NCBI GenBank assembly: GCA_019916065.1 | Contig: CM034238.1 | Coordinates: 24,605,246-24,669,245 of the forward strand | Direction: 5' to 3' | From: Vitellaria paradoxa | Taxonomy: Eukaryota; Streptophyta; Magnoliopsida; Ericales; Sapotaceae | Length of the DNA: 64,000 nt | Shown: piece by piece, positions 10,261-21,601 of the stretch | Layout: each line of letters starts with the position of its first letter | How positions within the stretch are numbered: the first letter of the stretch is position 1 | Notes under the pieces: generated by a model | Seen by the model: only the letters and a program-made list of their open reading frames with translations | Told to the model about the DNA's origin: nothing | Databases searched by the model: none | Translations under genes and position numbers: made by a program

Positions 10261-11394
10261 ATGGGCGAAGATATTCACAAAACAAGTTGGGTGGTCATTT
10301 TTGCATTTCAAGATAGGCAAAAAACTTTGCCACACACCTATTTGGCAATGTGTTTGGTAGTTAGGCCAAAAAGAAGACCAATTTGGCCTGCGCCCCTGTC
10401 TCGAGCCATGTTTGGCACAATTTTGGTCCTGTCCTAACAAGTTTGGGCCATTCTAAAACCTTAGCACAATTTTTGGGAGCTCTTAGGTACTTTTTGGAAT
10501 GATTTAGACCAATTAGGTCAAAATGAGACTCAATTTGGATTTTCCAAGGTTAAGTTATGCTTGTTTGAAATCTACTACTCTGAAAAGGGCTAAAATGGAG
10601 GTAAAGTCAACCAATTCTTTTGTTTAACCCCTTGAGGCATCACCAGGATGACTTCTCTTACCATTTTTAGGTATGAGGAATCCAAAAATGCCATCAGCGG
10701 GACTCAGGATGCTTTTATAAATCTATAAAAAATTAATGAATTTTACAAATGATTGTACAAATGAACCTCCTAAGATTTGACTTGGCCAAACTTAGCTATG
10801 CCATTACCTTAAGAAATTAACCCTCAACATTTTTATGTAATTTGAAGGTCTTCTGACTTTGTCTGAAGTTTCAAACTGTGTTGGTGCACCAATAGCTCCT
10901 TTTTTGCTGATAGGAGCCATTTTGGGCCAACAGTGCCTAGAAGATCTCTAGAGTGGTATCTTGGCTGTTCTGAGTTTGCCTTTGTGTTCTATGACATGTT
11001 TTAGGGTTATGTGTATCTTTTATACCTTTCTAATTTGATTTGGCCATTCCAGTTGATGTCAGCCTTCAAGCACGTCAGTAGAGGCCGTTCTTGACTTCTG
11101 AACTTAATTGACCCTTGACTCTGAACTCTCGCTCTTTTGTTGTAGTTGGAGTTGTTTGTTTGGTGACTTGAATGTGCTTGTACAGTCTGGTGGCCTTCTA
11201 TCTTGATCTGGGTCTTTAGCTTCGCTTCTCCCTAACTCTATGGTACAATTGTCATTTTGTTAATTGTTCGCTCTTTGTCGAATTTTGGCATTTTGACATA
11301 TCTTACGATTAAGAAAACTTAATCAGTAGAGCACCATTCAGTTAAAAATATTAAATACTATAAATATTGAGGGGGCAAAATTGGGGTATCAACA
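10261..11394 (-). repeat. 3' LTR fragment of the Tat-like element
   Basis: From about 10266 to 11394 this matches 44107-45246 almost throughout (shared stretches include CACACACCTATTTGGCAA and the 'caattttggg' region). In element orientation it begins TGTTGATACCCC. The rest of the LTR should lie left of the Athila element, outside the window. Confidence 0.85.
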
Positions 11395-11415
11395 GCTGCC
11401 CCCTCTTTTTCTACC
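11395..11415 (-). promoter_or_regulatory. Polypurine tract of the Tat-like element
   Basis: On the - strand it reads GGTAGAAAAAGAGGGGG then CAGC, directly followed by the TGTTGATACCCC LTR start. This fixes the element's orientation. Confidence 0.8.
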
Positions 11416-13960
11416 TTAGAAATGAAAATGAGACAACCTATTTTGCCCCCTTGCATATTGAATCAAAGAAAAGAATAACCTTACAGCTTAATTGATGCAT
11501 CGGACTTGAATAGCTGTTGGAATTGCCGTCTTGACTTTGGGGATGCATCTGTGCCTTGCACTTGTCTTTAGAAAATGAGCTTTGCTCCATAGCCTGATAG
11601 ACGAGTTGTGCTTTGCATTTGACTCTAAAATAATCTTGAAAACTAAACCAGTAAATGAATATTTACCTTATATTTGATCTCAAAGAAATGAGTCTTGCTC
11701 ATAGGTCTATGCTTTACATTAGTTTAAAGGAAGGGAGCCTTGCTTTTAGATGGGTAATTAATCCTATGACTCACACTAAATTAAGCTTTGCTCTATCCAA
11801 TTTAGTAAGGTGAAGAACCTAATTCTCAAGCCTCGCTCAATCTACTCAAGTAAGGTAAGAAGCTTCATTCCAGAGCCTCACTTTATTGGGTTTGGTCAAA
11901 TAAGGAGCCTCGTCCCACTTGGTTTGTAATGTGAGAAGCCTCTTTCCTAAATTGGTAATAGATTTTGTGCCTCACACTAAGCTTTGCTCTTTCTAAAATG
12001 ATAAAAAGCCTTGCTTCATCTGATCTTAGTAAAGTAAGGAACCTCGCACCAAAGGTGGTATCTAATCTTATGCCTTGCACTAGATTATGAGAAAATGAGC
12101 CTCACTCTCAACAAGATTTTGGAAAATAAGTACAAACTCTTAGGCTGACTTTGAGTCTTATGATAAACACAAAACCCCAGAAGGGGAGTATAAAACTCCG
12201 AGACTGAATTTGAATCCTATGATGGACACAAGACTTTATAAAGGGAGTATAAACTCTGAGGTTGACTCTGAATGCTATAGTGGACACAAGATTTTAGAAG
12301 GGGAGTACTAACTCCGAGGTTGACTCTAAATCTTATGGTGGAGACAAGATTTCAAAAAAAGAGTACTAACTCTGAGGTTAACTCTGAATCTTATAGTGGA
12401 AACAAGTTTTTAGAAGGGGAGTACTAATTCCGAGGTTGATTCTAAATCCTATGGTGCACACAAGATTTTAGAAAGGGAGTACTAAATCCAAAATTGACTC
12501 TGAATCCTATAGTGAACAAAATATTTCACAAGGGGAGTATTAACTTGATGTTTGATTGGTAAGGAGCTTCGCTCTCGAACTTTTGCTTTATGGTCTGAAA
12601 TAGTAAGGAGTTTTGCCCTCGAGCCTTACTCTATAGTCTAAAAAGGAAAATAGCTTTACTTCTGAGCTTCACTCTATGGACTAGAATGGTAAGGAGCTTT
12701 GCTCTATGGTTTAGATCAGTAACTCGCATATGATCTCAAGGTGAGAGTTTTTCCCCAATCAAGGAGTCTCACTCTTAAGTGCACTTTCATGTAGGAAGGG
12801 TTTAATGCCTCAAGTTTAATCCAAATAGGACCTTTATTTTCTTAGAAAACATTGCTTTGACTAGTCTATAAGGAACCTCGTTCTCGAGCTTCGATTTGTC
12901 TAGTTTAGTTTGGTGAGAAGCCTCGTTCTTGAGGTTAAATCAGTGCCTCACACATGATTTCAGAAGAGTTTTGCTTTGATAAAGAATCTAATTCTTGGGA
13001 TGAAATTTTGCGCAAAGGAGGATTTAATGCCTTACACTTCATCCTGGAATGAGCCTTGCTCTAACTGGTTTGGTAAGGAGCCTTGCTTTTTTTGAATCAG
13101 TTCCTCCCACATCATCTCAAGGGAAGAGTTTTTCCTCAATCAAGAAGTCTTGCTCTTAGGTGCACTTTCATGGAGAAAGGAATTAATGCCTCGCATTTCA
13201 TCCAAAAAGAAACTTTGCTTTGGCTAGTCTGGTAAGGAGTTTTGTTCCCAAGCTTTACTTTATCTGGTATGGTAAGGAGATCCGCTCCTGAATTGGCAGA
13301 CATAGTGTGTGGAACTTTAATCTTAAAATAAGCCTCGCTCATTCTAGTTTGCCCTATAGGGAGCCTCGCTCCTAAATCTAGCTTTATCGGGTTTGGTTTT
13401 GACAAGGAGCCTCGCTCCCAAGCTTTACTCTATCTAGTTTGATTAGGAGCCTAGCTCATAGGTTCGATTTTGTGCTTAGCATATGGACTCAAAGGAAAAA
13501 GTTTTGCTCCAATCAAGGAGTCTCACTCTTAAGATGCACTTTTGTGCAGGAAAGGTTCAGTGCTTCGCACTTACTCCTAGGATGAGCCTAGCTCTAATTT
13601 CATATGATAAAGAGCCTCACTCCTGAGCCTAGTTCTATCTTACACTTCTCAGGAAGGATTTAGTGCCTTGCACTTGATACAGGGATGAGTGTAAGGCTAA
13701 ATAATCTAGTTTGGTAAGGAGCCTTGCTCCCGAGACCAGCTCTATCTTATGATTGTAGATTTACCTTCTGAATGGGAGCTTCACTCCTGAGGTTTTGTGT
13801 GATCTTTGCTCATTGGTTGATGTTTGAGTTTATATTTTGCACTTGACTTTTTTGAAGGATGCCTTACTCCTTGGTTATTGCTGGTCTTGTGTCTCGCACC
13901 AGACATTGATGAGAAGAAAGCCAATCTCATGGGTCAGTGTGTTTGTGGTTTGTTTTGTAT
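11416..13960 (-). repeat. Hypervariable 3' region with GGAGC..GCTCC hairpin modules
   Basis: A degenerate tandem array in which words such as GGAGCCTCGCTCC (13405-13417), GGAGCCTTGCTCC (13718-13730) and GGAGATCCGCTCC (13277-13289) recur every 40-120 bp. A second sub-array (about 12120-12540) repeats 'ACTCCGAGGTTGACTCTGAAT' variants with a period near 60 bp. Each short word is a small inverted repeat (GGAGC, 3-4 base loop, GCTCC). Variable tandem repeats between coding region and 3' LTR are known for Tat-lineage elements. No coding region is supported; the small minus-strand frames here are chance. Confidence 0.7.
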
Positions 13961-16439
13961 AGTTCCAATGTGATGATGTCAAGATCATTGTTGGGTGCCT
14001 ATAAAATGTGCATTATCATGTGTATGATCCTAAAGTGTTTGAGTTTTGAAAATTTGTTTAGGAGTTTAAAAACTAAAGATGTGACAATGTCCAGTCTTGC
14101 ATTGTGAACAAAGTCATGTATAATTATTGAATACAATTGAGATAATGTGCATTATTTTTCAAAAACCATGCTATACAGGATGAATGAATTTGAATGAAAG
14201 AATTTGGTATATACATGTAAAAATATACTCTAGATGTTTGATTTGAAAATGAATGATTGAGTATTTACAAGATGTCTTACTCACTTAGTGTGGTATAATG
14301 ACTGCTTGTGCACTTTTTCTTTAAAAAAAATGTTTATTTTGTGAATGACTTTATTTTGGAAGTGTTCAATGAGGTATTAACCATGTTTGCAGTTTTATTA
14401 AGAGATCTAGCACAGAGTGTGTTCTCTTTTCCCTCAAAGGTTTCTTTGTTCTAGGAGCTTTTGGATTAATAGGCCATTATCAATTGATAGGGTTTTTGGG
14501 TTTGAAAGAAAGAGTTGCCCCTAGCTTATGAGAGCTCTTCGACTAAATAACCATTACCATTCGGAGAGGACTTTAATTTTGGTTGTAATGTAGGCCTGGT
14601 TTCAGGATTTGAAGAAGAGTAAAGGAATGTGCAAGCATAAAATCCTATTTCTACTTGGGTAAAATTTACTGAGGACCATCTGTAAGGACTTCTAATTGAG
14701 CGTCCATCATTTGTCTTGAGAATTTGTCCCTTTGTCTTAGGGAGTACTTTAAGTGCCTTTGATGATTATACCTGAACAAAACTATCAGCTTCAATCTGAG
14801 AGGTCTTTATTTTGACCGTAATGTCGGCTGTGGGTTAGGGTTATAGAAATGAAGGTTGTTTAAGATCAAATTATTCTTATGGGGTTGTAAAAAACCCAAG
14901 GTCGTTTGATTCTTCATTTAATGAGCCATCATACTTTGTTTGTTCTTAATGCTTGATAGTTAGAGCTTAGTCATTGCTTACTTTCCTCCTTTTGAGGTTC
15001 TTGAGTCTTTGATGATGTTGGTGCTTTTACTTTTCTTTTGTTTTGACTCTGATTTAAGCTCAATTCCGTCCTTTAGATTCTGAACCTTTTTTTTCTTTTT
15101 TTAAATTTGACTCTAGCTCTTTACCTAATTCTGTCTTTTGGACTCTGGGATTCTTTCTTCTTTTGCATGGATCCTAACTCTATTTCTTGTATCTAACTCT
15201 ATTCTGTTCTTGTCCATTACCCTAGTATGGGGGCGACCTTTAGGGGCTTGCAATAGAAAAATACAAACTGGCTTAAAGGGCTTGCAAGGGATATAATTAT
15301 CCTAATCCAAAGATAGCAAAAATGAATGCCTCTTTTCATTTTGAATTTGACCGCTTTGTTTAAATAAACCACTTCTGGGTTATGCTGACCCATCTTGTTG
15401 AGTTAAGTTGACTTGTCTGGACGAGATGACAATTACGGTGATGAAGAATGCCCTTGACATTTGAACTGTCTCACTTGCTTGCCCCAGTGTGGGGATGATC
15501 TAAGGTAGGGTTTAATGAAAAGAATATTTGAGAGATTTTTTGTTGTTTTTTTTTAGCTCAAAAGGTTTGACAATGGACGATCATAATCTACTCAAGATAG
15601 CTAAAATGATAACCTCTAGTCATTTTGACCTCGGAAACTTATTCCTTTGAGCTCTCAACATTGGTAAGGGCATGGTTATCCTGAGAATGTTGGTTTGTAA
15701 ATTTTTTTCTTTTTTTTTTTTTAAAGAAGAGTAGACAAAGGACTAAAAATTTTGATGCTCCTTGTCATATTGAATCTGGTCTATTAATCTATTAAGCTCT
15801 TGGTTGCATTGACAAACACTTTTAGGAAATAGAAAACATCCTCAATAGTTTGATCTCTTAAAGATGGTGACCAAACCATTTTAGTTGCCCACGTATCTCG
15901 ATGGTCCACAAATCAAGTCACCCATAGTTTTAGCAAACATTGAGATTATTGAATTGAACACTTGATGTGCAGGTCATTCAATTATGTTAAATTTGTTAGT
16001 GCTTAGCGATGATTCTAACAAACTAATTTATTACAAAGAATATTTGGTGAAAATGATTAAATGTTTTGAAAAGTTTGAAAATTCTATACAATAAGAAGAA
16101 AGAAAAAATGCTAACCTAGCACGGCATGAAAGATATGTCTCGCAAATGAGGGTGCCTGGTTTTGTCAGTGATTTTAAAAATTGGGGTTGGTTTTGTGTTC
16201 AAAAATGAGAATTTGTGACTTGTAACTATTGAAAATGTTAATGTTTTAAATGTGATCATTGAAATGTGCTTGTTGTTGACATACAGGCATATCTGGGATT
16301 TGAAATTCCTGAAAAATGAACGTGATTGACAAAAATAATATAAACATTAGTATTGACATTTCACAATTTTAATATGTAGAGGAAACTGAAAAAGAAAACA
16401 AGAATGTCAGCTTCCTGCAAGCCTTTTTCTTTTTTTTTT
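13961..16439 (-). other. Non-coding interior of the Tat-like element where pol would be expected
   Basis: About 2.5 kb of AT-rich sequence with no RT, RNase H or integrase motif on either strand. One copy of the CCCACGTATCTCG...AATCAAGTCACC motif (about 15888-15930) matches the motif repeated in the LTR at 28669-29990. I see nothing else I can name. Confidence 0.55.
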
Positions 16440-17921
16440 CTTTTAATTAAGCTTAAGATCTTGAACCGTCATCTATCCATTATCGATCAAGCATTAAATC
16501 TTATGCCTCAGAACCAAATAGTCTTCAGTGTCATGACCTAGCAATTTCCAATGGTAGTTACACCTCTTGGAGGAGTCATGAGAGCGAGGGAAAGGTGGTG
16601 TCGACATTCGATTTGAAAGTGGTTGAATCAAATGTGCCTTATAAAGTTATTGATATGATTCAATCCAATTGCAAGCAAATCAGAAAAGATTCTTTTTGGT
16701 CTGGATTGGACCTAAGGTTGGTTGCCATCCCTGGCTTCTGAGGCACATACTACTGAATTGAAGAAGATGATGGAACTAAAAATTTAGAAATTGCAACTAT
16801 TTTTACTTCTCTCTCAGTCTCTGTCTTGTTGAAGGCATTCTTAGAATAGGGATCAATCAATCAACCAAACTGAATGCCTTCTTCGATCATTTCTCCTTGA
16901 ATTTTGAGCTCAGCAAAAGAGTAGTAAAGGTTTGAAAACATCCTATTGAAGTACATCCCATTGAGTGTTTGCACAAAAATTCTAGTGAATTCTATGCCAG
17001 TTAAAGGAGGATCAACTTGGGATGCACTTTCTCGCCATCTTACAGCATAGGCACGGAAGGTTTTAGAGTTGGACTTCTTCATAGTCATAAGGGAGCACCT
17101 ATCAATGGCCAGTTCACAATTATGTCTATACTGTTTCATGAATGTAGCAGTAAGATCTTTCCAACTTTGATTCGAACCATGTCTAAGTGTGAATATCGTT
17201 AAACGGCTAAGCCAATGAGGCTTTGTTGAAAAAGCAGCATCATGAGAGGTTGGTTATCATTATAACAACAGAGGGCACCAGCGTAAAGTTTGAGATGAGC
17301 AATGGGGTCTTTTATCCTGCTGTACTTGGGAAACTCTGGCATTTTGAACTTGGAAGGTAGCTTCAAGTTTGGGTAGAAGCACAAGTTTTGGAAAATCAGT
17401 ATTCTCATAAACATAGGTGCTAGAGTGATTCTTCAAAGCTTCTTTAATATTTTTAAGCTTCTGGGCCAAAGCAGGTTCCAACATTGAAGAAAGCAAAGGT
17501 TGAGATAACCTTGTTGAAGTAGTGATAATTGTTGTTGCAGAAGACTACTGGGTTTGAATTGTGGAGTTTGAGAAATTACAAAAGTGGTATAGGAGGTATG
17601 CCAGAGTTGGCTATCTAATGAGTAGAGTTTTTTTCTTAGTGGAAGAGTGGAAAAGGTAATGGGTCTATTGAGAATTGGAAGTTTAGGTTGGTGATTTCCT
17701 CCAAATTTAGTGTGATGCTTATTGTTTTCTGGGTCAGAAAAGTGGGGTATTCTGAAGTGGGTAGGTAATATTTGGCTGAGTTGAATGGTGGGAACATGGG
17801 CCAATGCCCAGTTGAAAGCCAATGTTAGGTTGGTGATCTCGTGGTCATTAAAAGTAGACATGATTAGAGGGGTACCAATAATTATGTCAAGAATGAGGTT
17901 GGCATTGAGAGTTAGGAACAT
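16440..17921 (-). pseudogene. Tat/Ogre-type gag remnant
   Basis: Several minus-strand frames together form one gag. Reading from 17921: a Pro/Gln-rich N-terminus, then (17414-17199) a KFKMPEFPKYSRIKDPIAHLKLY block, then (17139-16861) MKQYRHNCELAIDRCSL, RAYAVRWRESASQVDPPL and SFAELKIQGEMIEEGIQFG. These are hallmark stretches of the retrotransposon gag domain in Tat/Ogre elements. At about 16535-16480 a GHDTEDYLVLRHKI stretch matches the gag tail that follows the core domain. There is a frameshift near 17205 and stops at the segment ends. Gag would form the particle that packages element RNA. With no pol nearby, any movement would depend on enzymes supplied by another element. Confidence 0.8.
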
Positions 17922-18301
17922 TTGTAGCTGGCCTATTCCTTCTGATGTAGTTGTGACTGGTGCTTGAATTTGACAATGTTGAATCCTTCGAATGAAGATG
18001 ACATGTCTCTAGTTCTGGTTTTGGTTCTGGTTCTAGTTCAGGATCTGGATTTAGTGTTGACAGAAGAGTGTTAAGCAAGTGAATAGTAGCAATAGTACCT
18101 GTTATGAAAATGAGAGTTTATTAAAATGATTTTGAAATTTTGTTTAATTTTATTTGTAGGATCATCCTCATTATAAGAGAAAGAATGATAAGGTGATTTG
18201 AATTATACACAAAGAGATTGTCACTGAAGCTCTCATTTTATTACCTAGTCCTATTCAAATTTGTCATTGGAAGAACTATTACAAATAAATGAATTGAATG
18301 G
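17922..18301 (-). other. Tat-like element leader next to gag, left of the copia insertion
   Basis: Directly upstream of gag on the - strand. A small frame at 18078-17887 (Pro/Glu-repeat DPELEPEPKPELE) may be the gag N-terminus or chance. The stretch ends at the target duplication AATGG (18297-18301). Confidence 0.45.
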
Positions 18302-19888
18302 TGTTGGCCCAAGGTTTATAAAATTAGTTTTATAATTGATTTTGATGATAACAAACATTGAATTAAATTTTCACAATAAATTTTCAAATAGACATTGTAA
18401 GAAATGTTACAATTCATTTGATAGATTCAAGATATTAGAGTTGGAAGAGATTGATATTATTTTTTAGATATTTTCACATAATTTGGATGAAGGAATAAAG
18501 GAATTTCAAAGTTTGGAGTAATAGAAATCAAAGTAAGATGAATATTTGAACTAGAGGTTAACTCGGATAAACAGAGAAATCAGACACATGTTAGTATATA
18601 GATAATATCTTAAGATCCAACGGTTCAATTTTCATGAAATTTTAATATAGTAAACCAGACTTCCATATCTACAACTTTACCGAAGGGAGATTTTTGTGAA
18701 TCTGACGTTAAGGTATCAAAACATGAGTTGGAACATTAGGCATTACAGAAAAGTTTTTAATTCTGGATTCTGGAGCTAGTCTTAGTTTTTGAGACATAAC
18801 TCATACTCTACAGCTTTAAAAATTCTGATTTTTGGTGTGTGAAAAGAAGACTCAAAAAGCTACAACTTTTGTAGTTTAAGTTTCTTCTAATTCTAAAAGT
18901 ATCCTAGTGAAACGGAAGCTTAAACGGGAAACACAGATTCAGAATGTCAGAAAAAGCTATCAGAAGCTGGTCTCGGTTCAGAAGCCATATCTGACTATCT
19001 AACCGTTGGATGAAGCTCAAAATTTGACATGTGATAGCTGACTTATATATCTACAAAATCTTTACTGTGAGGTAATGTCAGATTTGAACGTTCTGAGGGT
19101 GAAAAACGGTCACAAATATATCTCAAAAACTCTGAATCTGAAAGACAGCATTGGAAGCAAGGAAATTCAATTTCTTTCAAGGGCAAAAGTGTCTTTTCAC
19201 TTAGTAACGGCCATTTGCAGATTTTCATCTATAAATAGAGCCTCAAACTCAGATTCAAGAAGAGGAATAAGGCAAGAAAGAAGTGCTTACAAAGAGATAC
19301 AAGAAATTCTATAACTTTGCGAACATAGAGTGATTTCTTCTCACATTTGTGCTTCATCTTTCATATTCAACTTGTGAGAGTTTCTTTTTGATTTGATTGA
19401 GTTTTAAACTCATCATTGTTGTTGTAAGAAAGGGAAATTTAAAGCCCTTTTAATTTGTGAGAGTTGGGTGAGCTCTTGTTGGTTTTGGTTCAAGTGTTAG
19501 GACCAAAACAAGAGACTTTCTTTGAGAGAGACTTGTGTGAGTGATTTGGGGATAAAATCACTTGGAAAAGGTTTCTAGCACCTTGGGAAGCCAGTGTGTA
19601 ATAAGCTCTTCAAAAAATAGTGGAGAAATCTCAAGGAAGGCCTTGGGGGAGTGGACGTAGGCAACATTGAAGCCGAACCACTATAAATCGATTGTGTTTG
19701 CTTCTCTTCCCTTCTCTTTATATTTATTGCAAATACTAGCACTCACTCTTCATTTACAAATATTGAATAATTTTTTTGGTGCATTTCATATTCATCTTGA
19801 CATATTTGTTTTAGGGTTGAAATTTTTATTTGTAAAATTTTTAAGCAACCCTATTCACCCCCCTCTAGTGTTGCTATTTGGGACAACA
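18302..19888 (+). repeat. 5' LTR of copia 1
   Basis: TGTTGGCCCAAGG ... GGGACAACA. Compared by eye with the 3' LTR it differs at about a dozen single bases, with no net length change. Frames inside it (19075-19314, 19043-19228, 19667-19924) recur in the other LTR or end at its border and are not genes. Confidence 0.95.
19230..19237 (+). promoter_or_regulatory. TATA box of copia 1 5' LTR promoter
   Basis: TATAAATA in ATCTATAAATAGAGCC, about two thirds into the LTR, the usual place for the U3/R boundary. It is conserved in the 3' LTR at 25953-25960. Confidence 0.75.
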
Positions 19889-19890
19889 AT

Positions 19891-19903
19891 TGGTATCAGA
19901 GCA
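19891..19903 (+). promoter_or_regulatory. Primer-binding site of copia 1 (initiator Met tRNA type)
   Basis: TGGTATCAGAGCA, two bases after the LTR end, matches the complement of the initiator methionine tRNA 3' end used by most copia elements. Confidence 0.92.
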
Positions 19904-19943
19904 AGGGCTCTTATTTTGACTTAACCGTCAAAGAGTTAAGATC

Positions 19944-21588
19944 ATGGCAACATCTTTTGGTGCCTCCACTTTTGAAGGCCAATCAACCCACCGACCTCCT
20001 TTGTTCAATGGAGCAAACTATAATTATTGGAAGGCTAGAATGAGAATCTATGTTCAAGCCATTGATTATGGGTCATGGAAAGTCATATCTAATGGACCTT
20101 ATGTTCCTTCTAAAACCGTAGATAATAGGATTGTTCCCAAGGATGAAAGTGAATGGACCGAAGCCGATGAAGCTAAAGTTAAATGCCAAAGCTATGAATA
20201 TGTTATATTGTGCACTTGACCATAATGAGTTTAATAGAATTTCTACATGTGAAACCGCTAAAGAAATTTGGGATAAATTAGAAGTCACTCATGAAGGTAC
20301 TAATCAAGTTAAAGAGTCTAAAATTAATATGCTTGTTCATCATTATGAATTGTTTAAAATGAAACCGGATGAGTCTATTTCGGAAATGTTTACTAGATTT
20401 ACCGATATTATAAATAGTTTGAAATCTCTTGGTAAAATCTATACTAATGTTGAAATGGTGAGAAAAATTCTTAGGTCTTTGCCAAAGGGATGGGAACCAA
20501 AGGTGACGGCAATCCAAGAAGCAAAAGATCTCATGAGATTGAGTTTAGATGAACTCTTGGGTTCTCTTATGACCCATGAGATTACTTTAAAAGCTAATGA
20601 GGAAGAAGACTCCAAAAAGAAGAAAGGAATTGCCTTCAAGTCCACATTTAATGATAAAAATGTGGATGAATCAAGTGATGAAGATGATGAAGACATTGCT
20701 ATGATCACTAGAAAATTCAAGAAATACATTAACAAAAAGAAGCAAGATGGAAGAAAATTCCACAAGAAGGAGACAATCAAAGGAGACTCAAATAAGAAAG
20801 ATATTATCATTTGCTATGAATGCAAAAAGCCCGGCCATATCAAGCCCGAATGTCCTCAACTCAAAAAGAGTTATAAAAAGGGCAAAAAGAATGCAATGGT
20901 GGCAACATGGGGAGATAGCGATGATAGTTCCTCCGATAATGAGTCACATGGAGAAGAAATTGCAAACATTTGTTTTATGGCTCAAGAAGAAGAGAATGAG
21001 GTATGTGAATCTTCTAATCAATTTACTTATGATGAACTTTTAAATGCTTTTGAAGATTTACATCATGAACTTAAGAAAATTGCTTCAAAGAATGTTTCTC
21101 TAAAAAAGTTGGTCTCTTCTCTTTCTCAAGAAAATGATGCTTTAAAGAAAGAAAATGAATTTTTAAAAAAAGAGCTTGAAACTAAAACCTTGATTCCAAA
21201 TGAGCTCCAAAACAAAAATGAAACCTTAAAAAATCAAGTAGAGGATTTAACAAAATCTCTTGCAAAGTTTGTTAAAGGAAATGAAAACTTGGATATGATT
21301 CTTGGTAGACAAAGATGTGTTTTTAATAAAAGTGGAATTGGTTTCAATCCATCTAAAAAGCAAAAATTTTATAAGGATTTGTTTTGGAAAACATCTTCTA
21401 GTAATCATCATTCTACTTGTCATTATTGCAATAATATAGGACACATTATTCATTCATGCCCTTATAGGAGAAAGACTTATAGTGGACCCAAAATGATGTG
21501 GGTTCCAAAGAAGAAAATGAATTTAAATGATGATATGCCTAACCTTCAAGGACCCAAGAAAGTTTGGGTACCAAAAGTCAATGGTTGA
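19944..21588 (+). pseudogene. Copia 1 gag (UBN2-type, two zinc knuckles), one frameshift
   Basis: It starts MATSFGASTFEGQSTHRPPLF at 19944, 41 bases after the primer site. The gag core includes NYNYWKARMRIYVQAID and, after a one-base frame change near 20180-20190, NMLYCALDHNEFNRI, EIWDKLEVTHEGTNQVKESK and KILRSLPKGWEPKVTAIQEA. Two CX2CX4HX4C zinc knuckles follow, CYECKKPGHIKPEC (20812-20853) and CHYCNNIGHIIHSC (21418-21459). Between them lies a Lys/Glu-rich coiled-coil stretch. It ends at TGA 21586-21588. The protein would form the particle and bind element RNA. Apart from the single frameshift the frame is clean. Confidence 0.92.
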
Positions 21589-21601
21589 TTTTCTCTTGTA
21601 G

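Noticed and set aside
19043..19314. Overlapping frames on both strands within copia 1 LTR, repeated at 25766-26037
   Set aside because: They lie wholly in the LTR and are duplicated only because the LTR is; no domain.
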